Below are positions 8,125-15,098 of a stretch of DNA of 64,000 nucleotides, piece by piece. The notes below the pieces were generated by a model, which saw only the letters and a list, made by a program, of their open reading frames with translations, was not told the DNA's origin and did not search any database. The position numbers and the translations under genes are program-made. The stretch lies in assembly GCA_017516315.1 (NCBI GenBank), contig JAFXDE010000057.1:21225-85224 (forward strand), written 5' to 3'. Every line of letters begins with the position of its first letter. Positions within the stretch are counted from its first letter, which is position 1. This DNA is from Clostridia bacterium. Lineage in GTDB: Bacteria > Bacillota > Clostridia > Oscillospirales > Acutalibacteraceae.

Positions 8125-8199
8125 ACAGGGGACGGTACTGTGTGTTCGGTTGAAGAATGATTAACTGGGCGGTGGTTTCTCCGCCGCCCCCCCGAACTT

Positions 8200-8246
8200 A
8201 AGTCTCTCCTGAAAGGAGAGATGTCACGGAGTGACAGAGAGGTAAT
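8200..8246 (+). repeat. GGAGAGGT repeat, full copy
   Basis: CTCTCCTGAAAGGAGAG hairpin, then the variable hairpin TCACGGAGTGA, then CAGAGAGGT. Confidence 0.65.
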
Positions 8247-8263
8247 AACATCTGAATAGCATT

Positions 8264-8304
8264 AAGCACAGGGCTCGGCGTTAAGCTGTTCCCTGTGCTT
8301 TTTT
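8264..8304 (+). terminator. terminator-like hairpin without an assigned gene
   Basis: AAGCACAGGG/CCCTGTGCTT stem with a 17-base loop and a T run on the + strand. No plus-strand gene ends nearby. Confidence 0.5.
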
Positions 8305-8331
8305 GCGGACACAACCCGTTGTGTCCCTACG
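8305..8331 (-). repeat. GTAGGG hairpin repeat, copy 2
   Basis: On the minus strand: GTAGGGACACAAC-GG-GTTGTGTCCGC. Confidence 0.6.
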
Positions 8332-8353
8332 GTGCTTCATTTATTGCCTTTTC

Positions 8354-8379
8354 GTAGGGTCACGATGCATCATGACCGC
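8354..8379 (+). repeat. GTAGGG hairpin repeat, copy 3
   Basis: GTAGGGTCACGATG-CATCATGACCGC. The stem GGTCA.GATGCATC.TGACC has one mismatch. Confidence 0.6.
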
Positions 8380-8393
8380 ATCCCTCGATCTGC

Positions 8394-9137
8394 TTATCTT
8401 ATGGCATCTATCGGATCCACATTTTTTCCGTCCTTAAGCACCTCGAAGTGAAAATGAGGCTCCTGACCGCTTTCGCAGGGCAAATCGCCTGTCTTGCCTA
8501 CGGTGTCGCCCTTTTTAATTACGGCGTCGAACTTAACGGTAGTGCCTTGCTCCAGACCGCAGTAGCGGCCGGTGAAATCACCGAAGTCGATTTCGATGCA
8601 GTAGCCGTAAGAGGTGTCAGCGTAAACCTTGGTTACCTTACCGTTACCCACAGCGTAAACGGGAGTACCCTTCTCGCAGGTGAAGTCGATAGCCTTATGG
8701 ACCCGCCAATCGTCCATAGTCTCATCGTAAACGGGAGTGGGGGAGTAGTCCTTGAGAATTTCGTCCTCGCAGGGAAGAATGTAGGAGGTGTTTCCGTAGT
8801 CGGCCTTGGTCGGCGCTTCCGTAGTGGCGGCAGTGGTGGTTTCCTTCTGTGCTTTCGTTGTAGCGGGAGCTGTCGTAGTCGGCTTTACGGTAGTCTCCTT
8901 TTCCGTAGTGGTTTCGGTAAGTCTCGGGTCAGCCTCATCCCTTTTGTCTGCCTTGGCCTGCTCGGTAGCAAAGGAAATGCTCGTGTTGGTGTCATAGGCG
9001 ATTTCCGAGATAAGATTCGATGATGCCTTGTAAATGACACCGATTGCTATGGCGATAAGGGAAAGACAGACGGCGCTTGTGATGTAAAAGCCCTTGCCCG
9101 AGTAAAGAGATGAAAAAAGCTTCTTTTTATCCTTCAT
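8394..9137 (-). CDS. M23/LytM-domain membrane protein, SpoIIQ-like
   Basis: 247 residues. One membrane segment (about 17-36) anchors the protein, followed by a Thr-rich low-complexity linker (about 72-112) and a LytM peptidase domain (about 115-247). Zinc-site motifs are present: H147 and D151 (HKAID), and H228 with H230 (HFHFE). The extra His usual in the YxHL motif of active M23 endopeptidases is missing (RYCGL, 191-195), as in SpoIIQ. SpoIIQ is the forespore half of the SpoIIQ-SpoIIIAH channel in sporulation, and an anchor plus linker plus degenerate LytM layout fits. No spoIIIA or other sporulation gene is adjacent, so a housekeeping M23 role remains possible. Confidence 0.78.
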   Translation of the reverse strand: MKDKKKLFSSLYSGKGFYITSAVCLSLIAIAIGVIYKASSNLISEIAYDTNTSISFATEQAKADKRDEADPRLTETTTEKETTVKPTTTAPATTKAQKETTTAATTEAPTKADYGNTSYILPCEDEILKDYSPTPVYDETMDDWRVHKAIDFTCEKGTPVYAVGNGKVTKVYADTSYGYCIEIDFGDFTGRYCGLEQGTTVKFDAVIKKGDTVGKTGDLPCESGQEPHFHFEVLKDGKNVDPIDAIR

Positions 9138-9177
9138 AAAATTTCCTCATTTCAAAAAAATCTTTTCTTTGTTATGA

Positions 9178-9243
9178 AACAACAAGGTTCCGCGGAACCC
9201 GTTTTGCAATTCAATGGGTCTGCGGATCGGGTTCTTAATTTTA
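9178..9243 (+). repeat. dispersed intergenic repeat, AAGGTTCC...GGGTTCTTA type, copy 2
   Basis: It starts AACAACAAGGTTCCG and ends CGGGTTCTTAATTTT, with arms AACCCG/CGGGTT. It pairs with the copy at 872-936. Confidence 0.6.
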
Positions 9244-9303
9244 TTATGGATAGAGTGTCTCTTTTTTATCCTTGGACAAGAAAAAATTTTTTAAAAAAAA
9301 TCA

Positions 9304-9363
9304 GAACAAATGTTTGCATTTTTCGGAAAGATGTGTTATACTGATTTTGTCGAACATTTGTTT
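9304..9363 (+). promoter_or_regulatory. lexA promoter flanked by two LexA (SOS) boxes
   Basis: Promoter TTGCAT (9314-9319), 17-bp spacer, TATACT (9337-9342). Box 1 is GAAC-AAAT-GTTT (9304-9315), overlapping the -35. Box 2 is GAAC-ATTT-GTTT (9352-9363), just after the predicted start. Both differ from the Gram-positive consensus GAACnnnnGTTC at the last base only. Confidence 0.85.
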
Positions 9364-9396
9364 ATTTGTTTTATGTAAAGAAAAGAGGTTATTTTT

Positions 9397-9990
9397 ATGA
9401 AGCCTTTAAGTGAAAATCAGCATCTTATTCTCGAATATCTTAAGGAAAGAATGGGCGACGGTGTGCCTCCCTCAGTGAGAGAAATCTGCCAGGCCGTGGG
9501 TCTTCGCTCCACCTCTTCGGTGCAGGCTAATCTCGACGCTCTCGAGGAAAAGGGCTACATCGTAAGAGACCCGATGCTCAAACGCTCTATCCGTATAGTA
9601 GGCCAGGCTGAAAATGTACGCCATGTACCCTTGCTCGGTACGGTTACGGCAGGTCTGCCCATTTTAGCTGTAGAGCAGGTGGAATGTTATCTGCCCTTTA
9701 CCGGCGGACACCTTTCGAAGGATAAGGAGCTTTTTGCTCTCCGTGTCCGCGGTGAAAGTATGATTAATGCGGGTATTTACGACGGAGATATTCTTTTCGT
9801 GGAAAAGACACCTACTGCCCGTAACGGCGATATAGTTGTTGCTCTTATCGAGGATGAAGCCACTGTCAAGACCTTCTATAAGGAAAACGGACACTTCCGT
9901 CTCCAGCCGGAAAATGATGCCTTTGAGCCTATCATCGTAAACGAGCTTATTATTTTGGGTAAGGCTGTGGCGATGATGAGATACCTTTGA
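9397..9990 (+). CDS. lexA: LexA repressor, SOS regulator
   Basis: 197 residues. The N-terminal winged helix (1-70; PPSVREICQAVGLRSTSSVQANL) binds SOS boxes. The C-terminal S24 autoprotease domain is intact, with the Ala85-Gly86 cleavage site (TVTAGLP), nucleophile Ser121 (GESM) and base Lys158 (ATVKTF). RecA filaments formed on damaged DNA trigger self-cleavage and release of SOS genes. Two boxes around its own promoter indicate autorepression. The ribosome site is AAAAGAGGT. It is monocistronic; a patch of 7-bp repeats begins right after the stop. Confidence 0.96.
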   Translation: MKPLSENQHLILEYLKERMGDGVPPSVREICQAVGLRSTSSVQANLDALEEKGYIVRDPMLKRSIRIVGQAENVRHVPLLGTVTAGLPILAVEQVECYLPFTGGHLSKDKELFALRVRGESMINAGIYDGDILFVEKTPTARNGDIVVALIEDEATVKTFYKENGHFRLQPENDAFEPIIVNELIILGKAVAMMRYL

Positions 9991-9992
9991 TG

Positions 9993-10027
9993 AATGCAGA
10001 ATGCAAAATGCAGAATGCAGAATGGCG
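9993..10027 (+). repeat. 7-bp tandem repeat, five units
   Basis: Units are AATGCAG, AATGCAA, AATGCAG, AATGCAG, AATGGCG. They start two bases after the lexA stop. Confidence 0.8.
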
Positions 10028-10091
10028 TGAAAGACTTCGGGAATGAAGTAATGATACACCGATGCTTTAAGCGCTAAACGCAAAACGATAT

Positions 10092-10143
10092 AACCCCTCC
10101 GTCACGGCATAGCCGTGCCACCTCCCGCTTTCAGGGGAGGCTC
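10092..10143 (-). repeat. GGAGAGGT repeat, full copy
   Basis: Minus strand: GAGCCTCCCCTGAAAGCGGG, AGGTG, variable hairpin GCACGGC-TAT-GCCGTGA, then CGGAGGGGTT. The central stem differs from every other copy yet pairs fully. Confidence 0.6.
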
Positions 10144-10175
10144 TGCGATGCGGCACCTATGGTGCTATTGTATTG

Positions 10176-10202
10176 CGTAGGGACACGGCTTGCCGTGTCC
10201 GC
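10176..10202 (+). repeat. GTAGGG hairpin repeat, copy 4
   Basis: GTAGGGACACGGC-TT-GCCGTGTCCGC, perfect stem. Confidence 0.65.
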
Positions 10203-10218
10203 TGATAAACATTTGCAC

Positions 10219-10246
10219 CGTAGGGCGGGATGACTCATCCCGCCGC
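10219..10246 (+). repeat. GTAGGG hairpin repeat, copy 5
   Basis: GTAGGGCGGGATGA-C-TCATCCCGCCGC, perfect stem of a different sequence. Confidence 0.65.
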
Positions 10247-10271
10247 ATAAAATTTTTGCGAGGATATAAAA

Positions 10272-10928
10272 ATGATAAACATTGCCCACTGGATGAATGA
10301 ATTTCTGAATGCTTTAACTGAAACTTTCGCTGACCGTGTATGGTTTGTCGGAATACAGGGAAGCTATGCCCGTGGTGAAGCCACGGAGAACAGCGACATT
10401 GATACGGTAGTAATACTCGATGAGCTGACTCCGTCGGATATAGAAGCATATAATGCTATGCTCGATACCCTTCCTCACAGAGAGCTTATCTGCGGCTTTC
10501 TTTCGGGTAAAGGTGAGCTTTTAAGCTGGGAGCCGTCTGACCTTTTTCAATTTTACTACGACACCAAGCCGATAAAGGGCAGTCCGGATGAACTGCTTTC
10601 TCTTATTGATGATAAAGCTGTCAGCCGGGCAATTAAAACAGGAGCCTGTAACATTTATCACGGATGTGTGCATAATATGCTCTACGAAAAGAGCGAGGAG
10701 ATTTTAAGAGGATTATATAAATCCGCTTCCTTTGTGGTGCAGGCTGTCTGTTTTAAAGAAACAGGAAAATATATCAGCCGTCAGACGGATTTACTTGAGG
10801 TGGCTTCTGATAAAGAAAGAGTAATAATTGAAACCTTTATGAAGCTTAAAAAGGGCGGAGATTTCAATTTTAAGGAAATGTCAGAGATGCTGCATAATTG
10901 GTCCTCCGGACTGATAAAGGAAGCATAA
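10272..10928 (+). CDS. nucleotidyltransferase-fold protein
   Basis: 218 residues. The N-terminal ~90 residues carry the polymerase-beta nucleotidyltransferase signature: G30-S31 (QGSYARGE) followed by D42 and D44 (SDIDTVV). This two-Asp site binds Mg-NTP in enzymes that transfer nucleoside monophosphates to drugs, proteins or RNA. The C-terminal half is helical, as in kanamycin-nucleotidyltransferase-like stand-alone enzymes. The substrate is unknown. The gene starts a run of three same-strand genes (with a GNAT acetyltransferase and a P-loop kinase), a composition seen in small-molecule modification or resistance clusters. No resistance function can be claimed. The ribosome site is GCGAGGAT. 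Confidence 0.8.
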   Translation: MINIAHWMNEFLNALTETFADRVWFVGIQGSYARGEATENSDIDTVVILDELTPSDIEAYNAMLDTLPHRELICGFLSGKGELLSWEPSDLFQFYYDTKPIKGSPDELLSLIDDKAVSRAIKTGACNIYHGCVHNMLYEKSEEILRGLYKSASFVVQAVCFKETGKYISRQTDLLEVASDKERVIIETFMKLKKGGDFNFKEMSEMLHNWSSGLIKEA

Positions 10929-10953
10929 GAATAACCCGTGAGGTGAGCTTTAC

Positions 10954-11403
10954 TTGAAAATAATCGGATATTACAGCTCAGATAATAAAGAGCATTGGCT
11001 CCGTAAAATAAAAGAAAGTCAGTGGAGCGCAGGTCAGTTTCTCCATAGGCATCTCAGTGAAGATACATTTAAAGATACCGTCGGTGAAAGCTCCGATGTG
11101 CTTATGCTCACCGACGGTGAAAAGCTTATTTCCTTCTGTACTCTCGCTGAAAAGGATGACATTCAGCCGATGGACTTAACTCCGTGGATAGGTTTCGTTT
11201 TTACCTTTCCGCAGTACAGAGGACACCGTTACAGCGGAAAGCTTCTTTCATTCGCTGAAGAAAGGGTGAGGGAAATGGGCTTTGACAGAGCTTATATTTC
11301 TACTAACCATACGGGACTCTACGAAAAATTCGGCTATGAGTTTTTAGGTATACTGAAGGATATAGACGGCGAAGATTCGAGAGTATATGTAAAGAAGGTT
11401 TAA
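10954..11403 (+). CDS. GNAT family N-acetyltransferase
   Basis: 149 residues. The acetyl-CoA binding motif A region is visible as FPQYRGHRYSGKLLSF (about residues 87-102), followed by the C-terminal strand and helix (DRAYISTNHTGLYEKFGYEF). It starts with TTG at 10954, placed by the GTGAGGTGAG ribosome site just upstream. The acceptor substrate is unknown. It is 25 bp after the nucleotidyltransferase gene and 2 bp before the next gene, so the three are probably cotranscribed. Confidence 0.85.
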   Translation: MKIIGYYSSDNKEHWLRKIKESQWSAGQFLHRHLSEDTFKDTVGESSDVLMLTDGEKLISFCTLAEKDDIQPMDLTPWIGFVFTFPQYRGHRYSGKLLSFAEERVREMGFDRAYISTNHTGLYEKFGYEFLGILKDIDGEDSRVYVKKV

Positions 11404-11405
11404 TT

Positions 11406-11918
11406 ATGGTTATACTTATTACCGGTGCATCATACACGGGCAAAACCGCCCTCGCGCAAAGACTCCTCGAAAAATATAAATACCCCTATCTGTCCGTAGA
11501 CCATCTGAAAATGGGTCTTATCCGAAGCGGTAATACAGACCTGACGCCGATGAGTGACGACAGAGAGCTGACGGCATATCTGTGGCCCATAGTCCGTGAA
11601 ATGATAAAGACTGCTATCGAAAATGAGCAGAATCTTATAGTCGAGGGGTGCTATATACCTTTTGATTGGCAGAAGGATTTTTCTGATGAGTACCTTGACA
11701 GTATCAGATATTACTGCCTTGTTATGAGCGAAAATTATATCAGAAATCATTTCGATGATATAAAGAGGTATGCCTGTATAATAGAAAAACGCCTCGATGA
11801 CAGCTACTGTACTATGGAAAGTGTTATTAAGGATAATGCGCAGATGCTGACTCTTGCCGAAAGGTACGGGGTTAATTATGTGCTTATTGATAAAGAATAT
11901 GAGATAGATATTCAATAA
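11406..11918 (+). CDS. P-loop kinase-like protein
   Basis: 170 residues. Walker A motif GASYTGKT (residues 7-14), an adenylate-kinase-like substrate segment (VDHLKMGLI), and an IVEGCYIPF segment at the position of the second phosphate-binding region. The length and pattern match small-molecule kinases of the zeta-toxin/shikimate-kinase-like group. The substrate is not identifiable. It is the last gene of a three-gene unit, with a strong terminator four bases after its stop. Confidence 0.75.
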   Translation: MVILITGASYTGKTALAQRLLEKYKYPYLSVDHLKMGLIRSGNTDLTPMSDDRELTAYLWPIVREMIKTAIENEQNLIVEGCYIPFDWQKDFSDEYLDSIRYYCLVMSENYIRNHFDDIKRYACIIEKRLDDSYCTMESVIKDNAQMLTLAERYGVNYVLIDKEYEIDIQ

Positions 11919-11921
11919 TGA

Positions 11922-11955
11922 AAAAAGAGCTGACACCCGGTGTATCGGCTCTTTT
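11922..11955 (+). terminator. intrinsic terminator of the 10272-11918 gene group
   Basis: AAAAGAGCTGA/TCGGCTCTTTT stem with an inner CACC/GGTG extension, ending in T. Confidence 0.85.
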
Positions 11956-11980
11956 ATGTTTCTCTGCAGGGGACAGCAAT

Positions 11981-12005
11981 AAAAAAAGAACGGCTGTGCC
12001 GTTCT
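11981..12005 (-). terminator. intrinsic terminator of the zinc-ribbon gene
   Basis: Minus strand AGAACGGC-ACA-GCCGTTCT followed by seven T. Confidence 0.85.
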
Positions 12006-12008
12006 CGT

Positions 12009-12344
12009 TTAAGCGATATTGACTCTTATAAGAATGTTCTTTTTGTACTTTTTGCCCTGCTCGTTAAGGAATTTGTATTTTTTTACCATAAAGAGCTGTC
12101 CTGTACAGAAAAGCTTCGGGAAGATAATATGTAAGGGCTCGAGAGCGCCGTCAAATTCGAGGATTCTCTCTGCACCTGTATCTGCTTCCTCTTCGGTGAT
12201 TTCCACTTCTCTGAAAAGAAGGGGATTTCCGTCGTCAGCCTTTCCTTCTACGGGAGCTGCCTTTATTTTTTCGACCTTAGTGCCGCAGTATTTACAGTAA
12301 TTGCTGTTCTTTGCTATCGATTTTTTACATTCGTTGCAGACCAT
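12009..12344 (-). CDS. zinc-ribbon protein, unknown function
   Basis: 111 residues. An N-terminal zinc ribbon with C3, C6, C17 and C20 (CNECKKS...CKYC) is joined by an acidic linker to a ~60-residue beta-rich domain (EPLHIIFPKLFCTGQLFMVKKYKFL, ending KKNILIRVNIA). I do not recognise the C-terminal domain. It has a GAAGGAGAG ribosome site, its own promoter and terminator, and is divergent from nrdD. Clostridial zinc-ribbon proteins of this size are common and mostly uncharacterised. Confidence 0.7.
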   Translation of the reverse strand: MVCNECKKSIAKNSNYCKYCGTKVEKIKAAPVEGKADDGNPLLFREVEITEEEADTGAERILEFDGALEPLHIIFPKLFCTGQLFMVKKYKFLNEQGKKYKKNILIRVNIA

Positions 12345-12375
12345 AATTACTCTCCTTCACATTTTTATAAATTTC

Positions 12376-12404
12376 ATTATACTACATTTTCCCAAAAGTA
12401 TCAA
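12376..12404 (-). promoter_or_regulatory. promoter of the zinc-ribbon gene
   Basis: Minus strand TTGATA (12399-12404), 17-bp spacer, TATAAT (12376-12381). Confidence 0.8.
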
Positions 12405-12471
12405 GTTTTTTTGAAAGAAAAATGCAAATATGTGAGAAAGGGAAAAATGTACAAAATTCTGAATACCTGCA

Positions 12472-12558
12472 CCTCAATATATTGTATATTATTTTATTTT
12501 AAAAAATACAATAATTTGTGCCTTAACTATTGCAATTCACTATATTTTGTGTTATTAT
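12472..12558 (+). promoter_or_regulatory. nrdD promoter with NrdR-box-like operators
   Basis: Promoter TTGCAA (12530-12535), 17-bp spacer, TATTAT (12553-12558). Sites matching the NrdR consensus acaCwAtATaTwGtgt: 12472-12487 (core CAATATATTG), 12506-12521 (CAATAATTTG, weaker) and 12537-12552 (CTATATTTTG). The last fills the promoter spacer. Start-to-start distances are 34 and 31 bp, about three helical turns each. NrdR with bound dATP/ATP represses ribonucleotide reductase genes. Confidence 0.7.
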
Positions 12559-12568
12559 TAGTCCTGCA

Positions 12569-12634
12569 CCCGTCACTTAAGGGGAGAAATACCCTATATA
12601 TGGTGGTTTGGGATTTACCGCCGCAAGTGAACGG
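12569..12634 (+). promoter_or_regulatory. structured 5' leader of nrdD, three-way-junction candidate
   Basis: A closing stem CCGTCACTT (12570-12578) pairs with AAGTGAACGG (12625-12634) with one bulge. Inside are hairpins GGG/CCC (12582-12584/12592-12594) and GGTGG/CCGCC (12602-12606/12618-12622). It is not a riboswitch class I recognise. It ends about 20 bases before the AAGGAGG ribosome site. Confidence 0.45.
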
Positions 12635-12671
12635 AAACTAAAATATGTATTAAACTAAGGAGGAAAAACCA

Positions 12672-15038
12672 ATGTATAATGTTTTAAAAAGAACAGGTAA
12701 AATCATCGACTTCGATTTAGCGAAGATTAACCAGGCTATTACACTTGCCTTTGAAGCACAGGGCAGAGACTACAACCCCGACATCATCGACTTCCTTGCT
12801 CTTAAGGTTACAGCAGATTTCGAACCCAAAATCAAGGACGGCCATATCGCCGTTGAAGATATCCAGGACAGCGTTGAGCATGTTCTCGTTCAGGCAGGCT
12901 ATTCCGATGTAGCCAAGGCTTACATCCTTTACCGCCGTCAGCACGAAAAGCTCCGTGATATCAATACCACTCTCCTCGACTATAAGGAAATCGTCGATAA
13001 CTATGTTAACGTCAATGACTGGCGTGTTAAGGAAAACTCCACCGTTACATACTCTGTAGGCGGTCTTATCCTTAATAACTCAGGCGCTATCACCGCTAAC
13101 TACTGGCTTTCAGAGGTTTATGACGATGAAATCGCTAACGCTCACCGTAACGCTGATATTCATCTTCACGATCTTTCAATGCTTACCGGTTACTGCGCAG
13201 GCTGGTCACTCAAGCAGCTCATTCAGGAGGGTCTCGGCGGTGTAACGGGCAAGATTACCTCTTCCCCTGCTTCCCATCTTGCTACACTCTGTAACCAAAT
13301 GGTTAACTTTCTCGGTATTATGCAGAATGAATGGGCAGGCGCACAGGCCTTCTCATCCTTTGATACCTATCTTGCTCCCTTCGTAAAGGTAGATAACCTT
13401 AACTATGATCAGGTTAAGAAGTGCATCGAATCCTTCATCTACGGTGTAAACACACCCTCCAGATGGGGTACACAGGCTCCTTTCTCAAACATCACTCTTG
13501 ACTGGACTGTTCCCAACGACCTTGCAGAGCTTAACGCTATCGTAGGCGGCAAGGAAATGGACTTCAAGTATAAGGACTGTAAGAAGGAAATGGATATGAT
13601 CAACCGTGCCTTCATCGAAACTATGATCGAAGGCGATGCCAACGGCAGAGGCTTCCAGTATCCCATTCCCACCTACTCCATCACCAGAGACTTCGACTGG
13701 TCAGAGACAGAGAATAATAAGCTTCTCTTCGAAATGACCGCAAAGTACGGCACACCCTATTTCTCAAACTACATCAATTCCGATATGGAGCCCAGCGATG
13801 TCCGTTCCATGTGCTGCAGACTCCGTCTCGACCTTCGTGAGCTTCGCAAAAAGTCAGGCGGCTTCTTCGGAAGCGGTGAAAGCACAGGCTCTATCGGTGT
13901 TGTTACCATCAATATGCCCAGAATCGCTTTCCTCGCAAAGGATGAAAAGGATTTCTATGCCCGTCTTGACAGACTTATGGACATCTCAGCCCGTTCACTC
14001 GCTATCAAAAGAAAGGTTATCACAAACCTTCTCGATGCAGGTCTCTATCCTTACACAAAGAGATATCTCGGTACCTTCGCTAACCACTTCTCAACCATCG
14101 GTCTTGTCGGTATGAACGAAGCAGCTCTCAATGCAAACTGGCTTCGCTGCAACCTTACTGATGACAGAGCACAGCAGTTCGCCAAGGATGTTCTCAACCA
14201 CATGAGAGAAAGACTTTCCGACTATCAGGAAATGTACGGCGATCTTTACAATCTCGAGGCTACTCCTGCCGAGTCCACCTCATACCGTCTCGCAAAGCAC
14301 GACCTCAAGCATTATCCCAACATTATTACAGCAGGCGATACAAAGAAGGGTGAAACACCTTACTATACAAACTCCTCACACCTTCCCGTAGGCTATACAG
14401 ACGATATCTTCGAGGCTCTCGACAAGCAGGATGAGCTCCACACTCTTTACACTTCAGGTACCGTATTCCATGCTTACCTCGGTGAAAAGCTTCCCGACTG
14501 GAAGAGTGCAGCAAATCTCGTTAAGAAGATCGCAAGCAATTACCGTCTTCCCTACTATTCGATTTCTCCCACCTATTCCGTATGTAAAAATCACGGCTAC
14601 ATCGCAGGTGAGGAATACATCTGTCCCGAATGTGGTGAGGCTACAGAGGTTTACAGCCGTATCACAGGCTACTACCGTCCCGTTCAGAACTGGAACGACG
14701 GTAAGAGCCAGGAATTCGAGCACAGAGTGGAATATAACCCCCTTAAGCTCGATAAGGAAATCAGCAGAAGCTTCGCAAAAGAAAATACCGAATGTGCGGA
14801 GTGCGAGACCGAGGACAGAGTTATCCTTTTCGCTTCAAAGACCTGCCCCAACTGCAAAATGGCTGCAAAGTTCCTTGACGATGCAGGCGTAAAATACGAA
14901 AAGATTTTAGCTGACGAGAATCCTGCTATGGCTAACGAGTTTGACATCCATCAGGCACCCACACTTGTAGTTATCAGCGGCGGCAAGGCAGAAAAAATCG
15001 TTAACCTTTCCAATATCAGAGCATATACAGAAAGATAA
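12672..15038 (+). CDS. nrdD: anaerobic (class III) ribonucleotide reductase with C-terminal redoxin domain
   Basis: 788 residues. It makes deoxyribonucleoside triphosphates without oxygen by glycyl-radical chemistry. There is an N-terminal ATP-cone (about 2-95) for allosteric control, then the catalytic barrel. A zinc site (C638 and the C651-x2-C654 pair) precedes the glycyl-radical loop RITGYYRP with Gly666. Beyond the usual end, about residues 716-788 form a glutaredoxin/NrdH-like domain with redox motif C725-P-N-C728 and cis-Pro region HQAPTLVV. The fused redoxin suggests a thiol-reduced rather than formate-reduced enzyme, and thioredoxin reductase is encoded next. No nrdG activase is adjacent. 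Ribosome site AAGGAGGAA; NrdR-type control upstream. Confidence 0.95.
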   Translation: MYNVLKRTGKIIDFDLAKINQAITLAFEAQGRDYNPDIIDFLALKVTADFEPKIKDGHIAVEDIQDSVEHVLVQAGYSDVAKAYILYRRQHEKLRDINTTLLDYKEIVDNYVNVNDWRVKENSTVTYSVGGLILNNSGAITANYWLSEVYDDEIANAHRNADIHLHDLSMLTGYCAGWSLKQLIQEGLGGVTGKITSSPASHLATLCNQMVNFLGIMQNEWAGAQAFSSFDTYLAPFVKVDNLNYDQVKKCIESFIYGVNTPSRWGTQAPFSNITLDWTVPNDLAELNAIVGGKEMDFKYKDCKKEMDMINRAFIETMIEGDANGRGFQYPIPTYSITRDFDWSETENNKLLFEMTAKYGTPYFSNYINSDMEPSDVRSMCCRLRLDLRELRKKSGGFFGSGESTGSIGVVTINMPRIAFLAKDEKDFYARLDRLMDISARSLAIKRKVITNLLDAGLYPYTKRYLGTFANHFSTIGLVGMNEAALNANWLRCNLTDDRAQQFAKDVLNHMRERLSDYQEMYGDLYNLEATPAESTSYRLAKHDLKHYPNIITAGDTKKGETPYYTNSSHLPVGYTDDIFEALDKQDELHTLYTSGTVFHAYLGEKLPDWKSAANLVKKIASNYRLPYYSISPTYSVCKNHGYIAGEEYICPECGEATEVYSRITGYYRPVQNWNDGKSQEFEHRVEYNPLKLDKEISRSFAKENTECAECETEDRVILFASKTCPNCKMAAKFLDDAGVKYEKILADENPAMANEFDIHQAPTLVVISGGKAEKIVNLSNIRAYTER

Positions 15039-15049
15039 GTCAAATTAAA

Positions 15050-15079
15050 GAAAGCGGGCAAAAGAATCTGTCCGCTTTC
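15050..15079 (+). terminator. intercistronic hairpin between nrdD and trxB
   Basis: Stem GAAAGCGGGCA/TGTCCGCTTTC with an 8-base loop but no T run. It could attenuate transcription or stabilise the nrdD mRNA rather than fully terminate. Confidence 0.5.
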
Positions 15080-15098
15080 AATTTGTGAGGTATAAAAT

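Larger units (their letters stand above)
7920..8393. other. 474-bp gene-free stretch made of hairpin repeats
   Basis: No coding region is supported here. It holds two copies of the CTCTCC...GGAGAGGT repeat, three copies of the GTAGGG...CGC hairpin, GC-rich hairpins (for example GGGCGG...CCGCCC at 8167-8190) and a terminator-like hairpin at 8264. Confidence 0.7.

Noticed and set aside
8448-9023. 191-codon + strand frame opposite the SpoIIQ-like gene.
   Set aside because: It is a shadow of the Thr-rich linker and LytM domain, with no ribosome site and low-complexity Val/Gly/Ser content.
12565-12671. Known riboswitch (cobalamin, THF, ZTP, purine, c-di-GMP, FMN, TPP) in the nrdD leader.
   Set aside because: None of the conserved core sequences of these classes could be matched. 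Only the helix layout is reported.
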